Shown: in pieces, positions 1-8,782 of the stretch | Layout: each line of letters begins with the position of its first letter | How positions within the stretch are numbered: position 1 is the stretch's first letter | Origin: Leptospira ognonensis | GTDB taxonomy: Bacteria > Spirochaetota > Leptospiria > Leptospirales > Leptospiraceae | Direction: 5' to 3' | Assembly (NCBI RefSeq): GCF_004770745.1 | Contig: NZ_RQGD01000045.1 | Span: 62,001 to 126,000, forward strand | DNA length: 64,000 nucleotides | Position numbers and translations under genes: made by a program | Notes under the pieces: model-generated | What the model was told of the DNA's origin: nothing | Database searches by the model: none | The model's input: only the letters and a program-made list of their open reading frames with translations

Positions 1-986
1 AAGATACCATTGATAAAAAAGGCAGGTGTTCCATTGACTCCTACTTTTTGTCCATCTTCGATATCTGCCTGTACTTCTGCTTGGATTTTTGCTTTATCTT
101 TCATACACGATTGGTATTTTTCTTTGTCAACACCAGCCTTTGTTACAAGATAATCCACGTTAGCTGGCGAAAGATTGCCGGAATTTTCAAATAGAACATC
201 AAATGCTTGCCAATACTTTCCTTGCGGGATCGTGCAATTCGCTGCAATATGAGCATACATAGCATTCTCATGGAATGGAAGTGGAAAGTCTCTAAAAACC
301 CACTCTACTTCTTCTTTGTATTTTTCGCGCAGTCTACGGTTTACATCCTGGCTTCGTTTGCAAAAAGGACATTCAAAATCGGAAAATTCGATGACTGTAA
401 CTTTCGCGCCAGACTTTCCAATGGAAGGGTTATTTTTTCTCTCAACTGACACGCGTACGGTTTCAGGCTCACGAATTAGAAATTCCACAGGATATTTTCC
501 CACGATTTCTTTATACGTTTTCTGGTTATGTTCTTGTTCTTGCTGATTTTTCATAAGGCCTGAAATCTGATCTTTCACTTGCGCAAAAGATTTCCCATTG
601 AACTGAGCCTTATACGTATTATAAACTTCGAGCAGTTCTTTTTCGGAAGGCTCGCGTGCGACAAAACCTTCTTTTAAAACATCGCTAGGTTTGATTTTCT
701 TTTCTTCGGCAACGATTTCAAACAGTTTGTCCTGAGCAAATTCACCAAGTGTGTTTTTGATGAGGCTTGCGTATTCTGTCTGAAACTTGGAATAGGCGAT
801 CGGTGATGTTTTTTTAACGTCACTGAGGTCATATTTTTTTCCAGCGATTGAGACACCATCTTGTTTGAAGTGAGCCGAAATAAACGAAGGGATTGAGACC
901 CCTGATACTACGGCAAGTAAAACAACTGCTCCAACTGCGAGTTTTGAGAGAGGTTGTTCGATCCATTTTTGAGTACTATTTTCCAT
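1..986 (-). CDS. DsbA-like thioredoxin-fold protein, C-terminus cut off by window edge
   Basis: The reading frame starts at an ATG (CAT at 984-986) and runs open off the left edge, so about 328 codons are visible and the stop is missing. An N-terminal hydrophobic stretch (about residues 15-36) looks like a signal anchor. The middle (about 40-150) is helical and charged and resembles the SurA-N-like region found in some large DsbA-family proteins. The thioredoxin part follows, with the redox motif CPFC at residues 206-209 (bases 360-371) and the cis-proline motif GTPAFF near the edge (about 10-36). The expected role is thiol-disulfide exchange in the periplasm. It is transcribed away from the gene at 1157. 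The thioredoxin fold is secure; the role of the N-terminal part is inference. Confidence 0.85.
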   Translation of the reverse strand, partial: MENSTQKWIEQPLSKLAVGAVVLLAVVSGVSIPSFISAHFKQDGVSIAGKKYDLSDVKKTSPIAYSKFQTEYASLIKNTLGEFAQDKLFEIVAEEKKIKPSDVLKEGFVAREPSEKELLEVYNTYKAQFNGKSFAQVKDQISGLMKNQQEQEHNQKTYKEIVGKYPVEFLIREPETVRVSVERKNNPSIGKSGAKVTVIEFSDFECPFCKRSQDVNRRLREKYKEEVEWVFRDFPLPFHENAMYAHIAANCTIPQGKYWQAFDVLFENSGNLSPANVDYLVTKAGVDKEKYQSCMKDKAKIQAEVQADIEDGQKVGVNGTPAFFINGI

Positions 987-1080
987 CAAAACCAGCATTT
1001 ATGTGCTAAATTGCTAGATCAAACGGAAAAAAATCAGGAATTTAATAAGATTTTCGTATTTTATGCCAGATTTTACTCAT

Positions 1081-1109
1081 TTGATTTTGAGATCAACCGA
1101 TGATATACA
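1081..1109 (+). promoter_or_regulatory. Putative sigma70-type promoter with extended -10
   Basis: TTGATT at 1081-1086 and TATACA at 1104-1109 are separated by 17 bases, and TG lies one base before the -10 hexamer, as in extended -10 promoters. The predicted transcript would start near 1116, just inside a 7-bp inverted repeat (GAGAGAA 1112-1118, TTCTCTC 1125-1131). The strong ribosome site AACGGAGGT lies 6-14 bases before the ATG at 1157. The match is by eye only. Confidence 0.45.
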
Positions 1110-1156
1110 TGGAGAGAAAGGGAATTCTCTCAGAATGAAAACGGAGGTTTGGGTTT

Positions 1157-1501
1157 ATGAATATAACATCCCTAACTGGTATGTCCCCTGGGGTCGTGCC
1201 GCAAATGATACCCTCTCAACCAGCAAAGCAAAATGCAATTGACGGTGAGCTATCGCCACAGCTAGAAAAAGAAAAAGTGGACTCTGCACGTAAAACAGAA
1301 CAAGACAAGGAACAAGAGAAAGAGAAGCAGAAAGCTTCAAAAGTGAAACCAGAAGATTTGGTTTTAAAACCAACTCCTACTTCCTTCGAAGAAAGAATGA
1401 ATCAAATTATCTCAGAAAAAGAAGTGAAGGACATTCTATCTCTTGTTACAGGTGCACCGATTCCAAAAGATGAAGAACATAAAGTAGACGTCAAACGGTA
1501 G
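1157..1501 (+). CDS. Small charged protein of unknown function
   Basis: This is a 114-residue protein that I do not recognise. The ATG at 1157 is preceded by an excellent Shine-Dalgarno sequence (AACGGAGGT), which is the best support for a real gene. The N-terminus is polar and proline-rich, the middle (about 35-75) is a lysine/glutamate-rich, probably helical segment, and the C-terminus holds a predicted helix around EERMNQII. There is no signal peptide or membrane segment. The following gene starts 50 bases downstream in the same direction and may share the transcript. Confidence 0.7.
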   Translation: MNITSLTGMSPGVVPQMIPSQPAKQNAIDGELSPQLEKEKVDSARKTEQDKEQEKEKQKASKVKPEDLVLKPTPTSFEERMNQIISEKEVKDILSLVTGAPIPKDEEHKVDVKR

Positions 1502-1551
1502 TTTTTCTGATTTTCTTAGCGATTGCCATCCAGGACGGATTTATATTTATT

Positions 1552-2148
1552 TTGGGTGGCGTGTTACTTCTGTCTGTCCTGGGACTGCTTGGAATCATTT
1601 ACCAACAGTTTATCTTCCCTCTTGTCTCGAGAAAGGATTCCAATAGACTCGTACCAGTGCAAACAGGTGATCATTACGACTTAGTCGTCGATGAAGTGAG
1701 CAGATTTGCACAATTTTCCATAGGATGTAAAACAGGACTTTTGGCAACAAGGTGTAATGCCATTTCAGAAGATCATCTTATCTTTCAATTCAAAAAAGGG
1801 AGAGATAGCGAAGATTATACGATCACAATTTTAAAAAATGCTCCTACCTTTTATAAACCTCCTCGGATGGAAATGTATGGGAAAATGGAATCAAAAGAAA
1901 CCTTTGACTCTTACGAAATCATCGGACATCCTGCCGAATTCCGAATTTCGGATAAAATTATCAAAGAACGTATGGTTAACTTTATTGAAATCGCTTTGAG
2001 TTCTTCTTTCTATTTTAATCGTTTGGGTAAAGAAAGAATGAAATTTACCTTTACGATAGGAAAAATCCAACCAGGTATCAACAGAAAAGTAAGATTTAGA
2101 GATGATACGTATGGATTCGGAAAAGAAGAAGAGGATGCTGATACTTAG
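1552..2148 (+). CDS. Membrane-anchored protein of unknown function
   Basis: This 198-residue protein is not recognised. It appears to start at TTG (1552), because the open frame upstream has no ATG or GTG; GGACGG lies about 12 bases before it. Residues 2-24 form one hydrophobic segment, followed by a soluble region rich in beta-forming residues (about 35-190). The layout, one anchor plus a small beta-rich domain, recalls PilZ-type flagellar proteins of spirochaetes, but I see no convincing PilZ RxxxR motif, so this is not claimed. Its stop TAG overlaps the stop of the convergent thrB gene in the tetranucleotide TTAG at 2145-2148. Confidence 0.7.
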   Translation: MGGVLLLSVLGLLGIIYQQFIFPLVSRKDSNRLVPVQTGDHYDLVVDEVSRFAQFSIGCKTGLLATRCNAISEDHLIFQFKKGRDSEDYTITILKNAPTFYKPPRMEMYGKMESKETFDSYEIIGHPAEFRISDKIIKERMVNFIEIALSSSFYFNRLGKERMKFTFTIGKIQPGINRKVRFRDDTYGFGKEEEDADT

Positions 2149-3092
2149 TGAAGGGAGATTTGCGTACCTAGATCGTCAGCCTTGACACGACTGAATCGAA
2201 ACGAGAGATCCAACTCATTCATAAGGGAATTGATTTTTTCTTCCAATTTAGGTAAAATTTTTGCCACATTCTTTCGTTCTATAAAAACAAGCAAACTCGG
2301 TCCCGATCCAGATAAACAGTGACCAAGCTGAACGGAATCCAAAAGATTAGAAATTTTATGCAAGGGGCTACCGTTCATGATACGGTATGGCGTATGCATT
2401 TTATCTTCAAGCGCCACCAAAAGATCACCAAACTTTCGTTTGTCCAAAAAATGCATCCAAGCTCCTAACCGCGATAAATTAAAAATGACATCGCTTGTCG
2501 GATACTGCTTTGGAAGAGTCTTTCTAGATTCTTCTGTCGAAATCGAAAATTCGGGAGTGAGAATAAAAAGCGAAACAGAGGAAGGAAATTTTTTTCGGAA
2601 GTATCTTAATTTTTCACCATGTGTAGAATAGGCAAAAACGAATCCTCCAAGGTATGCAGGTAGAGTGTTGTCTGGATGCCTTTCCCACTCTGATAAAAAT
2701 TGTAAAAATTCTTTTTCCGTTGGGAGTAGATTCCATTTTGATGCTTTATGTACTTCACGCGCCAAACAGAGGCCTGCAACAATAGCGGAGGCACTCGAAC
2801 CAAGTCCACCTTTCAAAGGCAAGGAAAGATCCATTTTACAGTGGTATTGCGGCGGTGAAATTTCTGGAAGAAAATGGGAAAAGTAAGATAGATAGGATTC
2901 TAGAACAAGGTTTTCCTTTTCAGAAAAAGGAAGTTCTTCTCCATTTTTCAGAGTGAAATGAAACTTAGCATCTTTCGGAAAATGGAAATCAAACTCATTA
3001 TATATTTTTAGAGCCATCCCCATAAGATCAAAACCAGGTCCCAAGTTGGCACTTGTTCCTGGTACTTTGATGCGAATTTTCGGAAGGTTCAT
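2145..3092 (-). CDS. thrB: Homoserine kinase
   Basis: This 315-residue GHMP-family kinase phosphorylates L-homoserine with ATP, the step before threonine synthase. GHMP motif 1 is present as PGTSANLGPGFD (residues 11-22), the phosphate-binding loop as GGLGSSA (95-101), and the C-terminal glycine motif as LSGSGPS (about residue 265). The length is normal for ThrB (about 300-320). No other threonine-pathway gene is adjacent. It ends in the shared TTAG with the convergent gene at 1552. The enzyme is cytoplasmic and the assignment is confident, because the motif order and the N-terminal SANLGPGFD form fit ThrB better than mevalonate-type kinases. Confidence 0.9.
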   Translation of the reverse strand: MNLPKIRIKVPGTSANLGPGFDLMGMALKIYNEFDFHFPKDAKFHFTLKNGEELPFSEKENLVLESYLSYFSHFLPEISPPQYHCKMDLSLPLKGGLGSSASAIVAGLCLAREVHKASKWNLLPTEKEFLQFLSEWERHPDNTLPAYLGGFVFAYSTHGEKLRYFRKKFPSSVSLFILTPEFSISTEESRKTLPKQYPTSDVIFNLSRLGAWMHFLDKRKFGDLLVALEDKMHTPYRIMNGSPLHKISNLLDSVQLGHCLSGSGPSLLVFIERKNVAKILPKLEEKINSLMNELDLSFRFSRVKADDLGTQISLH

Positions 3093-3116
3093 TGCTTCCG
3101 CCCAGGGTTTTCCCTC

Positions 3117-4628
3117 CTATCTTAAAATCAATCTCTCTTTGTTCTTAAGTATTCGTTTTGCGAGATTCATCCCACCGAGAACTACGGCAGGCACGCCTTG
3201 GCCTGGGTAGATGGTATCCCCCGTCAGATAAAAATTTGGGATTTGTGTCACCGGAGAAATGTAACGAAAAGGATTGCGAAAAAATTGGGACGGAATGCCA
3301 CCTACTCTTCCGTGCAGCCTCCCTGTCCAAGTCGACCAGGTAGCAGGTGTAGCGGTATGCAGGAATACAATATCCTCACTACGAAACCAAGGAAATGTTT
3401 CGGAAAGGATTCTGATGAACAAGTTCATCACTTCCTTTTTTTTCTGTTGGTAGTCAGAAGATCTTCGATCCCACTTTTCTGGCATAGCTAGATGAGTAGA
3501 AAGAGATAAAATGCGAACCCCCTCCTTGGAACGAACCTCATCCTCAGCGTGAGATAGGGAGACAAAAACGGAATCCCCGATACCATGTATATTCTGTCCA
3601 TTAACATGCAATTGGTGGTGTAAACATTCTTCTTTGGGAATGTTTGCCTTCAGAGCGATTCCCGCGGTGAAGGCCCCCCAAATACTCGAGTTAAAAGATT
3701 TTGAAGTAGCTGTTAAGGAATCCTCTTTCTCCTTATGAAGTTGGGCTAAATTCCAAATGGGAACGTTTGATATGAGATTTAATGAAAAGAATTCTTTATT
3801 TTTTGTTTTCACATGCCAGAGTTCCGTATCATGAACGTTGCGAACTCTTTCAAAAGATACCACTTCTGCTTTTGATTGGTATTCTCCAGAATGCTCGCAG
3901 ATGAAACGGATGAGAGTGTTCGGAAGTTCGACCATACCCCCGTCTACATAAAAGTTTTTAAGATTGGGATAAGTAAGACCAGCTGCGGCTGATAAAAAAG
4001 GGGCTTCCTTAACACCGCATTGGTTTGTGATCATCAATTGTTCCGTTAAAAACTTTTTAAATAATAACTGGTTTTTTAATCCGAATAATGCCAATACTTG
4101 TTCTGTCCTCAGTAACGAAAAAATAAATGCAATGGGATCAATCCATCTAACGGATGATAAAGAAAGTATGACTTCTTTTATATTGCGAAAAGGAAATAAG
4201 AGATACCTTTTGGAAATATCCCAAACGGCAGAAGAGAGAAAGAAGGTAAAATTCCAAAACATTTTTTGTCTCAAAGGCGTCCCAAAAACCCGAATGCACT
4301 CTTCTATCCATAGCTTCCGGTCTGAATAGCGCTGGATGGTTTCTCCGTTTATGTGCACTTGCATGGAAAGAGGTAAGTCTCGTTTCGCAAACTCGATTCC
4401 AAGTAAGCGTTCTAAATGAGACATGGGGAGTCCTTCTTCGAAGCCAACAAGTGTGGTGGCACCAGCTTCAAATACATAATACCCTTTTTTAAAACTGGAA
4501 CAACATCCTCCAGGACTTGACCCCCGCTCGAGAACGAGAACTGATTGGCCATTTTTTGCAAGGACGGCCCCGGCGGAAAGCCCCCCCATACCTGAACCGA
4601 TAATGACGTAATCCCAAATCTTTTCCAT
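3117..4628 (-). CDS. Phytoene-desaturase/CrtISO-like FAD-dependent oxidoreductase
   Basis: The start is placed at the ATG at 4628, giving 503 residues; an in-frame start 10 codons upstream exists but would put a polar tail before the dinucleotide fold. Residues 5-35 form the Rossmann motif (VIIGSGMGGLSAG, then VLVLERGSSPGG). The C-terminus has the FAD-closing segment with YLTGDTIYPGQG and VVLGGMNLAKRIL, typical of carotenoid isomerases, phytoene desaturases and retinol saturases. It probably acts on an unsaturated lipid or isoprenoid. No phytoene synthase is in the window, so a carotenoid substrate is not supported by context. It lies 24 bases downstream of thrB in the same direction. Confidence 0.85.
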   Translation of the reverse strand: MEKIWDYVIIGSGMGGLSAGAVLAKNGQSVLVLERGSSPGGCCSSFKKGYYVFEAGATTLVGFEEGLPMSHLERLLGIEFAKRDLPLSMQVHINGETIQRYSDRKLWIEECIRVFGTPLRQKMFWNFTFFLSSAVWDISKRYLLFPFRNIKEVILSLSSVRWIDPIAFIFSLLRTEQVLALFGLKNQLLFKKFLTEQLMITNQCGVKEAPFLSAAAGLTYPNLKNFYVDGGMVELPNTLIRFICEHSGEYQSKAEVVSFERVRNVHDTELWHVKTKNKEFFSLNLISNVPIWNLAQLHKEKEDSLTATSKSFNSSIWGAFTAGIALKANIPKEECLHHQLHVNGQNIHGIGDSVFVSLSHAEDEVRSKEGVRILSLSTHLAMPEKWDRRSSDYQQKKKEVMNLFIRILSETFPWFRSEDIVFLHTATPATWSTWTGRLHGRVGGIPSQFFRNPFRYISPVTQIPNFYLTGDTIYPGQGVPAVVLGGMNLAKRILKNKERLILR

Positions 4629-4732
4629 TCTCTCTGTAGACTGGCACGACTTATGCAATCAATGAGTGACTGGCACTAAAAAATAGATACGTGCTGAAAA
4701 TAGATACAATTTGTTAGTTAGGAAAGCATATC

Positions 4733-5605
4733 ATGGTTTCAGAATCTCTTAAGAAAGTGGATTCCGCAGTTTTACTTTGGAAGTCTCTGGTACGCCAGCC
4801 CGAATTTCAAGCAGGTGCCTTGAGACTGAACCAAGACATCACTCTCAGAACCTTTAAAAATCAAAATTACCGCTACTTAGATTCGGAAAGATTTGAATTC
4901 ATCGTGGCGATGAAGGAGCTTTTAAAGCCAGTAGCTTCGCTAGAGAATGAGAAAATTGAATATTTGATCTTTAGAATTTACGAATGTTACCATAAAGAAC
5001 TTGCCTATAGCGCTGGAATTGACTCAAGATTTTCAATTGATATTGTTTTTCAATTCATTGAATTTCTCTGTGCCGATGGGAAAAAAGAAGATATCGAAAA
5101 AGTTTTACAAAAAGAAACGAGCCTAGATAAAAAGGAAGTAGAGTCGATCATCAGTCACATCAAGGCATTCAATAAGTTAGGAGCCTATTTTAGCAAGTCC
5201 AGCAGCTTAAAAAAAACCATTGAAAATGGTGAGCAAATTCTTTCTGCTATCGCCAGTGCCTATCCAGACATCACCTGGCTTGCATTAGAATCTATGTTTT
5301 ACTTACTCGTTGCTCAGTATGCACTTGCTACAAAATATTCATGTGAATCTTTGTTACGTGGATGGATGAATGAGTATGGGTTTGATGAGAACCAGTATGT
5401 TGTTGTTGCAAATTTTTTCCCTCCAGGCACATCGCTACTTGATTTTCGTGGAAATTATACAAATGCCATCCGTAGCTTGCATGGAATGAGTGCTAGCACT
5501 AGACCCGAATATGACTTACTACTCTTACGATCAATAGGAAATTATTTCAGTTCTTGGATCGTAAAAGTAGCACACCAAATGGAGAGTGACCTTCAGGTTG
5601 CTTAA
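4733..5605 (+). CDS. Cytoplasmic helical protein of unknown function
   Basis: This 290-residue protein is not recognised. It begins at ATG 4733 and is divergent from the FAD oxidoreductase gene, with 104 bases between the two starts. It looks mostly alpha-helical, with alternating hydrophobic helices (for example LKELLKPVA and ILSAIASAYP) and no signal peptide, transmembrane segment or evident enzyme motif. It ends one base before the stop of the convergent acyl-CoA dehydrogenase, so there is no room for a separate terminator. Codon use and gene-like length support it being real. Confidence 0.75.
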   Translation: MVSESLKKVDSAVLLWKSLVRQPEFQAGALRLNQDITLRTFKNQNYRYLDSERFEFIVAMKELLKPVASLENEKIEYLIFRIYECYHKELAYSAGIDSRFSIDIVFQFIEFLCADGKKEDIEKVLQKETSLDKKEVESIISHIKAFNKLGAYFSKSSSLKKTIENGEQILSAIASAYPDITWLALESMFYLLVAQYALATKYSCESLLRGWMNEYGFDENQYVVVANFFPPGTSLLDFRGNYTNAIRSLHGMSASTRPEYDLLLLRSIGNYFSSWIVKVAHQMESDLQVA

Positions 5606-5606
5606 A

Positions 5607-6788
5607 TCACTCGCTCCAGATTTTCTTTAAGTCAGAGGCAATGTTTTTCTGCATAGCCTCGTTGGTGCCCCCACCTATAGAAAGTAAAATGGAATCTCTA
5701 TGCAATCTTTCTATAGGATACTCCCTGCAATAGCCGTAACCGCCAAGTACTTGGATTGCATTTCGAGAAACTCGTTCTGCCATCTGAGTGGCAACTAGCT
5801 TTGCCGAGGCGGCACCCAAAGAATTTCGAGACTCAGGAGAAAGACTCGAGGCTACTTGATAGACAAGGGCTCGAGCTGCAGAATAGTCAGCATAGGATTC
5901 TGAGACCAATCTCTGGATCTGTCCGAACTCCACTAATTTTTTTCCGAAGGCTTCCCTATGACGGATGGTATAATCACACATAACATCGATACAACGCCGA
6001 GCAATCCCAACCGATTGAGCAGCGAGAGTGACACGCTCGATTTCCAGGTTCCTCATCATATGGGTAATGGCACCATTCTCACTACCCAACAAATTTTCCT
6101 CTGGAACTTCCATATCTTCGAAAACTAACTGTGTGGTTGGCGAAGAACGCATGCCCATTTTCTCTTCCTTTTTACCCACTGAAAAGCCCTTGTAACCTGA
6201 TTCGATGACAAAGGAAGTCATCTTCCTTCCGTTCTTATCGAGTTTTGTATAGAGTACAAAAACCTGTCCTACGGAACCGTTGGTAATGTATTGTTTGGTT
6301 CCGTTGATGATGTAGCGATCTCCTTTTTTGACAGCTGTCGTAGTCATTCCGAGGACATCTGTCCCAGCTCCTGGTTCTGTCATCCCCATCCCGCCAATCC
6401 ACTCACCTGAAATGACCTTACTGAGATATTTATCTCTTTGGCGTTTATCCGAGCTCTGATAAAAATTATTCACAAATAAAACTTCATGGGCAAGATAAGA
6501 GAGTGTGAACCCAGGATCAAACCGAGACATCTCTTCGTGAATGATGACACTAGCAACAGGATCAAGGCCGTGGCCACCATCCTCTTCTGCAACCGTGATT
6601 CCGAAAATACCAAGTTCCGAACCTAGCCTTTTGAATAAGCCAAAATTAAAAGACTCAGCTTCATCATGTTCCTTTGCCTGGTCATCCATTTCCTTTTCCG
6701 CAAAAGTGGATACTGATTCCCTTAAGGACAGGTGGGATTCGGACGGATTAAAAAGATCAAATGTTTTCGAAAGGTTCGTAACGCTCAT
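5607..6788 (-). CDS. Acyl-CoA dehydrogenase
   Basis: This 393-residue protein has the full-length acyl-CoA dehydrogenase architecture: N-terminal helical domain, middle beta domain with the FAD signature GMTEPGAGTD (about residues 135-145), and C-terminal helical domain with FGQIQRLVSESYAD and the family signature LGGYGYCREYPIERLHRD near the end. It oxidises acyl-CoA to trans-2-enoyl-CoA and passes electrons to ETF, whose genes lie at 11390-13121. The C-terminal IGGGTNE carries the glutamate position that serves as catalytic base in many family members. The chain-length preference cannot be told by eye. It is transcribed alone, away from the 527-base gap upstream. Confidence 0.93.
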   Translation of the reverse strand: MSVTNLSKTFDLFNPSESHLSLRESVSTFAEKEMDDQAKEHDEAESFNFGLFKRLGSELGIFGITVAEEDGGHGLDPVASVIIHEEMSRFDPGFTLSYLAHEVLFVNNFYQSSDKRQRDKYLSKVISGEWIGGMGMTEPGAGTDVLGMTTTAVKKGDRYIINGTKQYITNGSVGQVFVLYTKLDKNGRKMTSFVIESGYKGFSVGKKEEKMGMRSSPTTQLVFEDMEVPEENLLGSENGAITHMMRNLEIERVTLAAQSVGIARRCIDVMCDYTIRHREAFGKKLVEFGQIQRLVSESYADYSAARALVYQVASSLSPESRNSLGAASAKLVATQMAERVSRNAIQVLGGYGYCREYPIERLHRDSILLSIGGGTNEAMQKNIASDLKKIWSE

Positions 6789-7315
6789 TCGAAAATACTG
6801 ATCCTAGACCGATAAATGTAAACGAAAAATAGCACTTATTTGCCAGACCTGTACACATTTTTCCTCAGTGCACAAATTCAAACCTGGATCGTTTTTGAAG
6901 GACAGGGTCGTAAAACTGAAATTTTTTAGACGTTGATGCCCGTTTCCTTTACGCTAAAAAAAATCTAAATAAAAAAACTTATAAAACATTTTTTTAGAAT
7001 ATTTTAATACTCGAATATAAATTAAAAAAATATAAGAACATACCTAATTCTGCTTACGTCCCTCGGACAAGTCCCTATACTAGGTAATCTACTAGGATGA
7101 GGTAACAAATGTTTCATCAATTTTACAAAAACGAAGATTACTCATAGAATTCCTTTCTTCTAAGTTTATATTAAATTATAAATTTATTTACGAACGTACC
7201 CAAAAATTTTAGATATCTTTAAGTGACATATATATGCGAAGGGATTTAGTTAGAAGTCAAGAAATTTCGCTAGGGTATTCCCTAGCCCCATGTTTCCTGC
7301 CTGGGGAGCAATCTC
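6789..7315. other. Intergenic region, very AT-rich core, with control-like structures near its right end
   Basis: This 527-base gap separates the divergent acyl-CoA dehydrogenase and HD-GYP-like genes, so it must hold both promoters. Bases 6950-7060 are extremely AT-rich. A 12-codon open frame with a Shine-Dalgarno-like AGGATGAGG in front lies at 7109-7147 (weak evidence for a peptide). Two overlapping hairpins precede the downstream gene. No tRNA, riboswitch fold or repeat family was recognised. Confidence 0.5.
7269..7306 (+). promoter_or_regulatory. Two overlapping hairpins before the HD-GYP-like gene
   Basis: GCTAGGG (7269-7275) and CCCTAGC (7280-7286) form a perfect 7-bp stem with a TATT loop. 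CCCCA (7286-7290) can instead pair with TGGGG (7302-7306), which is the Shine-Dalgarno region of the gene starting at 7316. The two stems share base 7286. This could tune translation; the function is inferred from complementarity only. Confidence 0.35.
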
Positions 7316-8782
7316 ATGAGTGACCTGCAACAAGTTGCAAAGGATAAGCTCGCAAAATTTGAGTTAAATGAAGAAACTCTGAATGCGTTTCGGCGTAATA
7401 ATAGTATTCCCATTGATCTGTATAACAAAAATGGTCAGATCATTATCCCAAAGAAAAAAAATCCAACTTCCGATGATTTTGGGAAATTACTCAAATTCGA
7501 ATTACAAGGTGTATATTTTCTTTTATCAGAACTTAACAAGGGTAAAACGGCAGCGAAATTAGCCGAATCAGCGAAAGAACCAGTTAAACTTTTTGACCAG
7601 AAGAAAATCGATCATTTTGCCAAACAGTCTGCGACCCTCATCGAAGATCTGCGCAAACAATCTTTCACTTCAGAACAAGCGGTTTTTGTTCAAAACTCGA
7701 TCAATGAAATCCTAACTGATTTTACGAGTAATCCGGATTTCGAATCTGGTATTTTTAATATTCTCGAAATCTTAGGAGTTGCAGGAGTCTCTCTCCAATC
7801 TGAGCTCATGACCAAACGCACGATTGTTGCCATGGGGATGAAAGTTAGAACCAAAAAAATAGTTTCAGATGCGGACAAAAAGCCTTACCAGAAAGAGCAT
7901 TTAGCAATCATGATGGCTAGTTATCTTGCTGATGTAGGTTACGCGAAACTTGATATTACCGAAAATCCAAAAATTTCTAAAGAAGAATACGCCATCATCC
8001 AACAGCATCCGATCATAAGTTATCTGATGACTCTCCCTGCACAAGAAATTTCAACCGACGTTCGGACTTTGATCTTAAATCACCATAGACCATTTCGCGG
8101 CAATGGAGTGAACAACAACTTTCCAGATCCAAGGGTTGTGTTTCAAAAATTAATGTCCGTTAGAGACATTTATACAAAAGAAGCAAACAAAGAGAGGATC
8201 GTCGAAGACATCGAAACCCAGCTCCACCAACAGGAAAATCAAGTTACGACCGCGAGCAGAGAGGATGATATTGCCATTCTATCCTTGGCAAGTGAATATG
8301 CCTCTCTGACCTCGGCACAAAGTTGGAGACCTGCGTTTAGTTCCGCGACGGCACTTAAAATGATCGTCAATGATTCTTTTTTCTCCTATAGTAACAAAAA
8401 TATACGCCATCTTTTGGATTACGTCGGTGCTAGCTTAACCAATAATGAAAACATCATCAATCCCGGCGATTTTATCATTACAGCTGCTGTGGATTCCGAA
8501 AAACAAGTACACTTCGACATCTGCCAGGTGATCGAAGTGGATAGATACCAAACCCGTCCAAAATTGCAAAGGCTTTGTACCATCAAACCGATATTCAAGA
8601 AGGCGAATAAATATAGAATTGCAGATTTTGACCTAACACAAATTCGTATGGATCGAAGAAAGGCCATCATTGATTTGGCCTCTCATGCAGCTGGCTCGAC
8701 CCGTGTCATTTACATCATTGATAGAGATCTCAATGCACCGCTATTTGATACTGTATACAAACTCAGCAAGTCTGCCGTTTAA
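7316..8782 (+). CDS. Degenerate HD-GYP-type protein, probably without phosphodiesterase activity
   Basis: This 488-residue cytoplasmic protein has an N-terminal region of about 130 residues, a central domain aligning with HD-GYP cyclic-di-GMP phosphodiesterases, and a C-terminal domain of about 90 residues of unknown type. The HDIGK position reads ADVGY (about residues 205-209), so the first metal histidine is lost. QQHP and NHH are kept (NHHRPF near 256), but the GYP position reads GVN and the usual ADVYDAL reads ASEYASL (about 325). About 40 residues are inserted between these blocks. It is therefore likely a cyclic-nucleotide-binding or structural member. A close paralogue lies at 61470. 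The stop overlaps the convergent cyclase stop in TTAA at 8779-8782. Confidence 0.8.
   Translation: MSDLQQVAKDKLAKFELNEETLNAFRRNNSIPIDLYNKNGQIIIPKKKNPTSDDFGKLLKFELQGVYFLLSELNKGKTAAKLAESAKEPVKLFDQKKIDHFAKQSATLIEDLRKQSFTSEQAVFVQNSINEILTDFTSNPDFESGIFNILEILGVAGVSLQSELMTKRTIVAMGMKVRTKKIVSDADKKPYQKEHLAIMMASYLADVGYAKLDITENPKISKEEYAIIQQHPIISYLMTLPAQEISTDVRTLILNHHRPFRGNGVNNNFPDPRVVFQKLMSVRDIYTKEANKERIVEDIETQLHQQENQVTTASREDDIAILSLASEYASLTSAQSWRPAFSSATALKMIVNDSFFSYSNKNIRHLLDYVGASLTNNENIINPGDFIITAAVDSEKQVHFDICQVIEVDRYQTRPKLQRLCTIKPIFKKANKYRIADFDLTQIRMDRRKAIIDLASHAAGSTRVIYIIDRDLNAPLFDTVYKLSKSAV

Noticed and set aside
7075..7100. Short direct repeat TACTAGG
   Set aside because: Two 7-base copies close together in an AT-rich region are too little to call a repeat element or operator.
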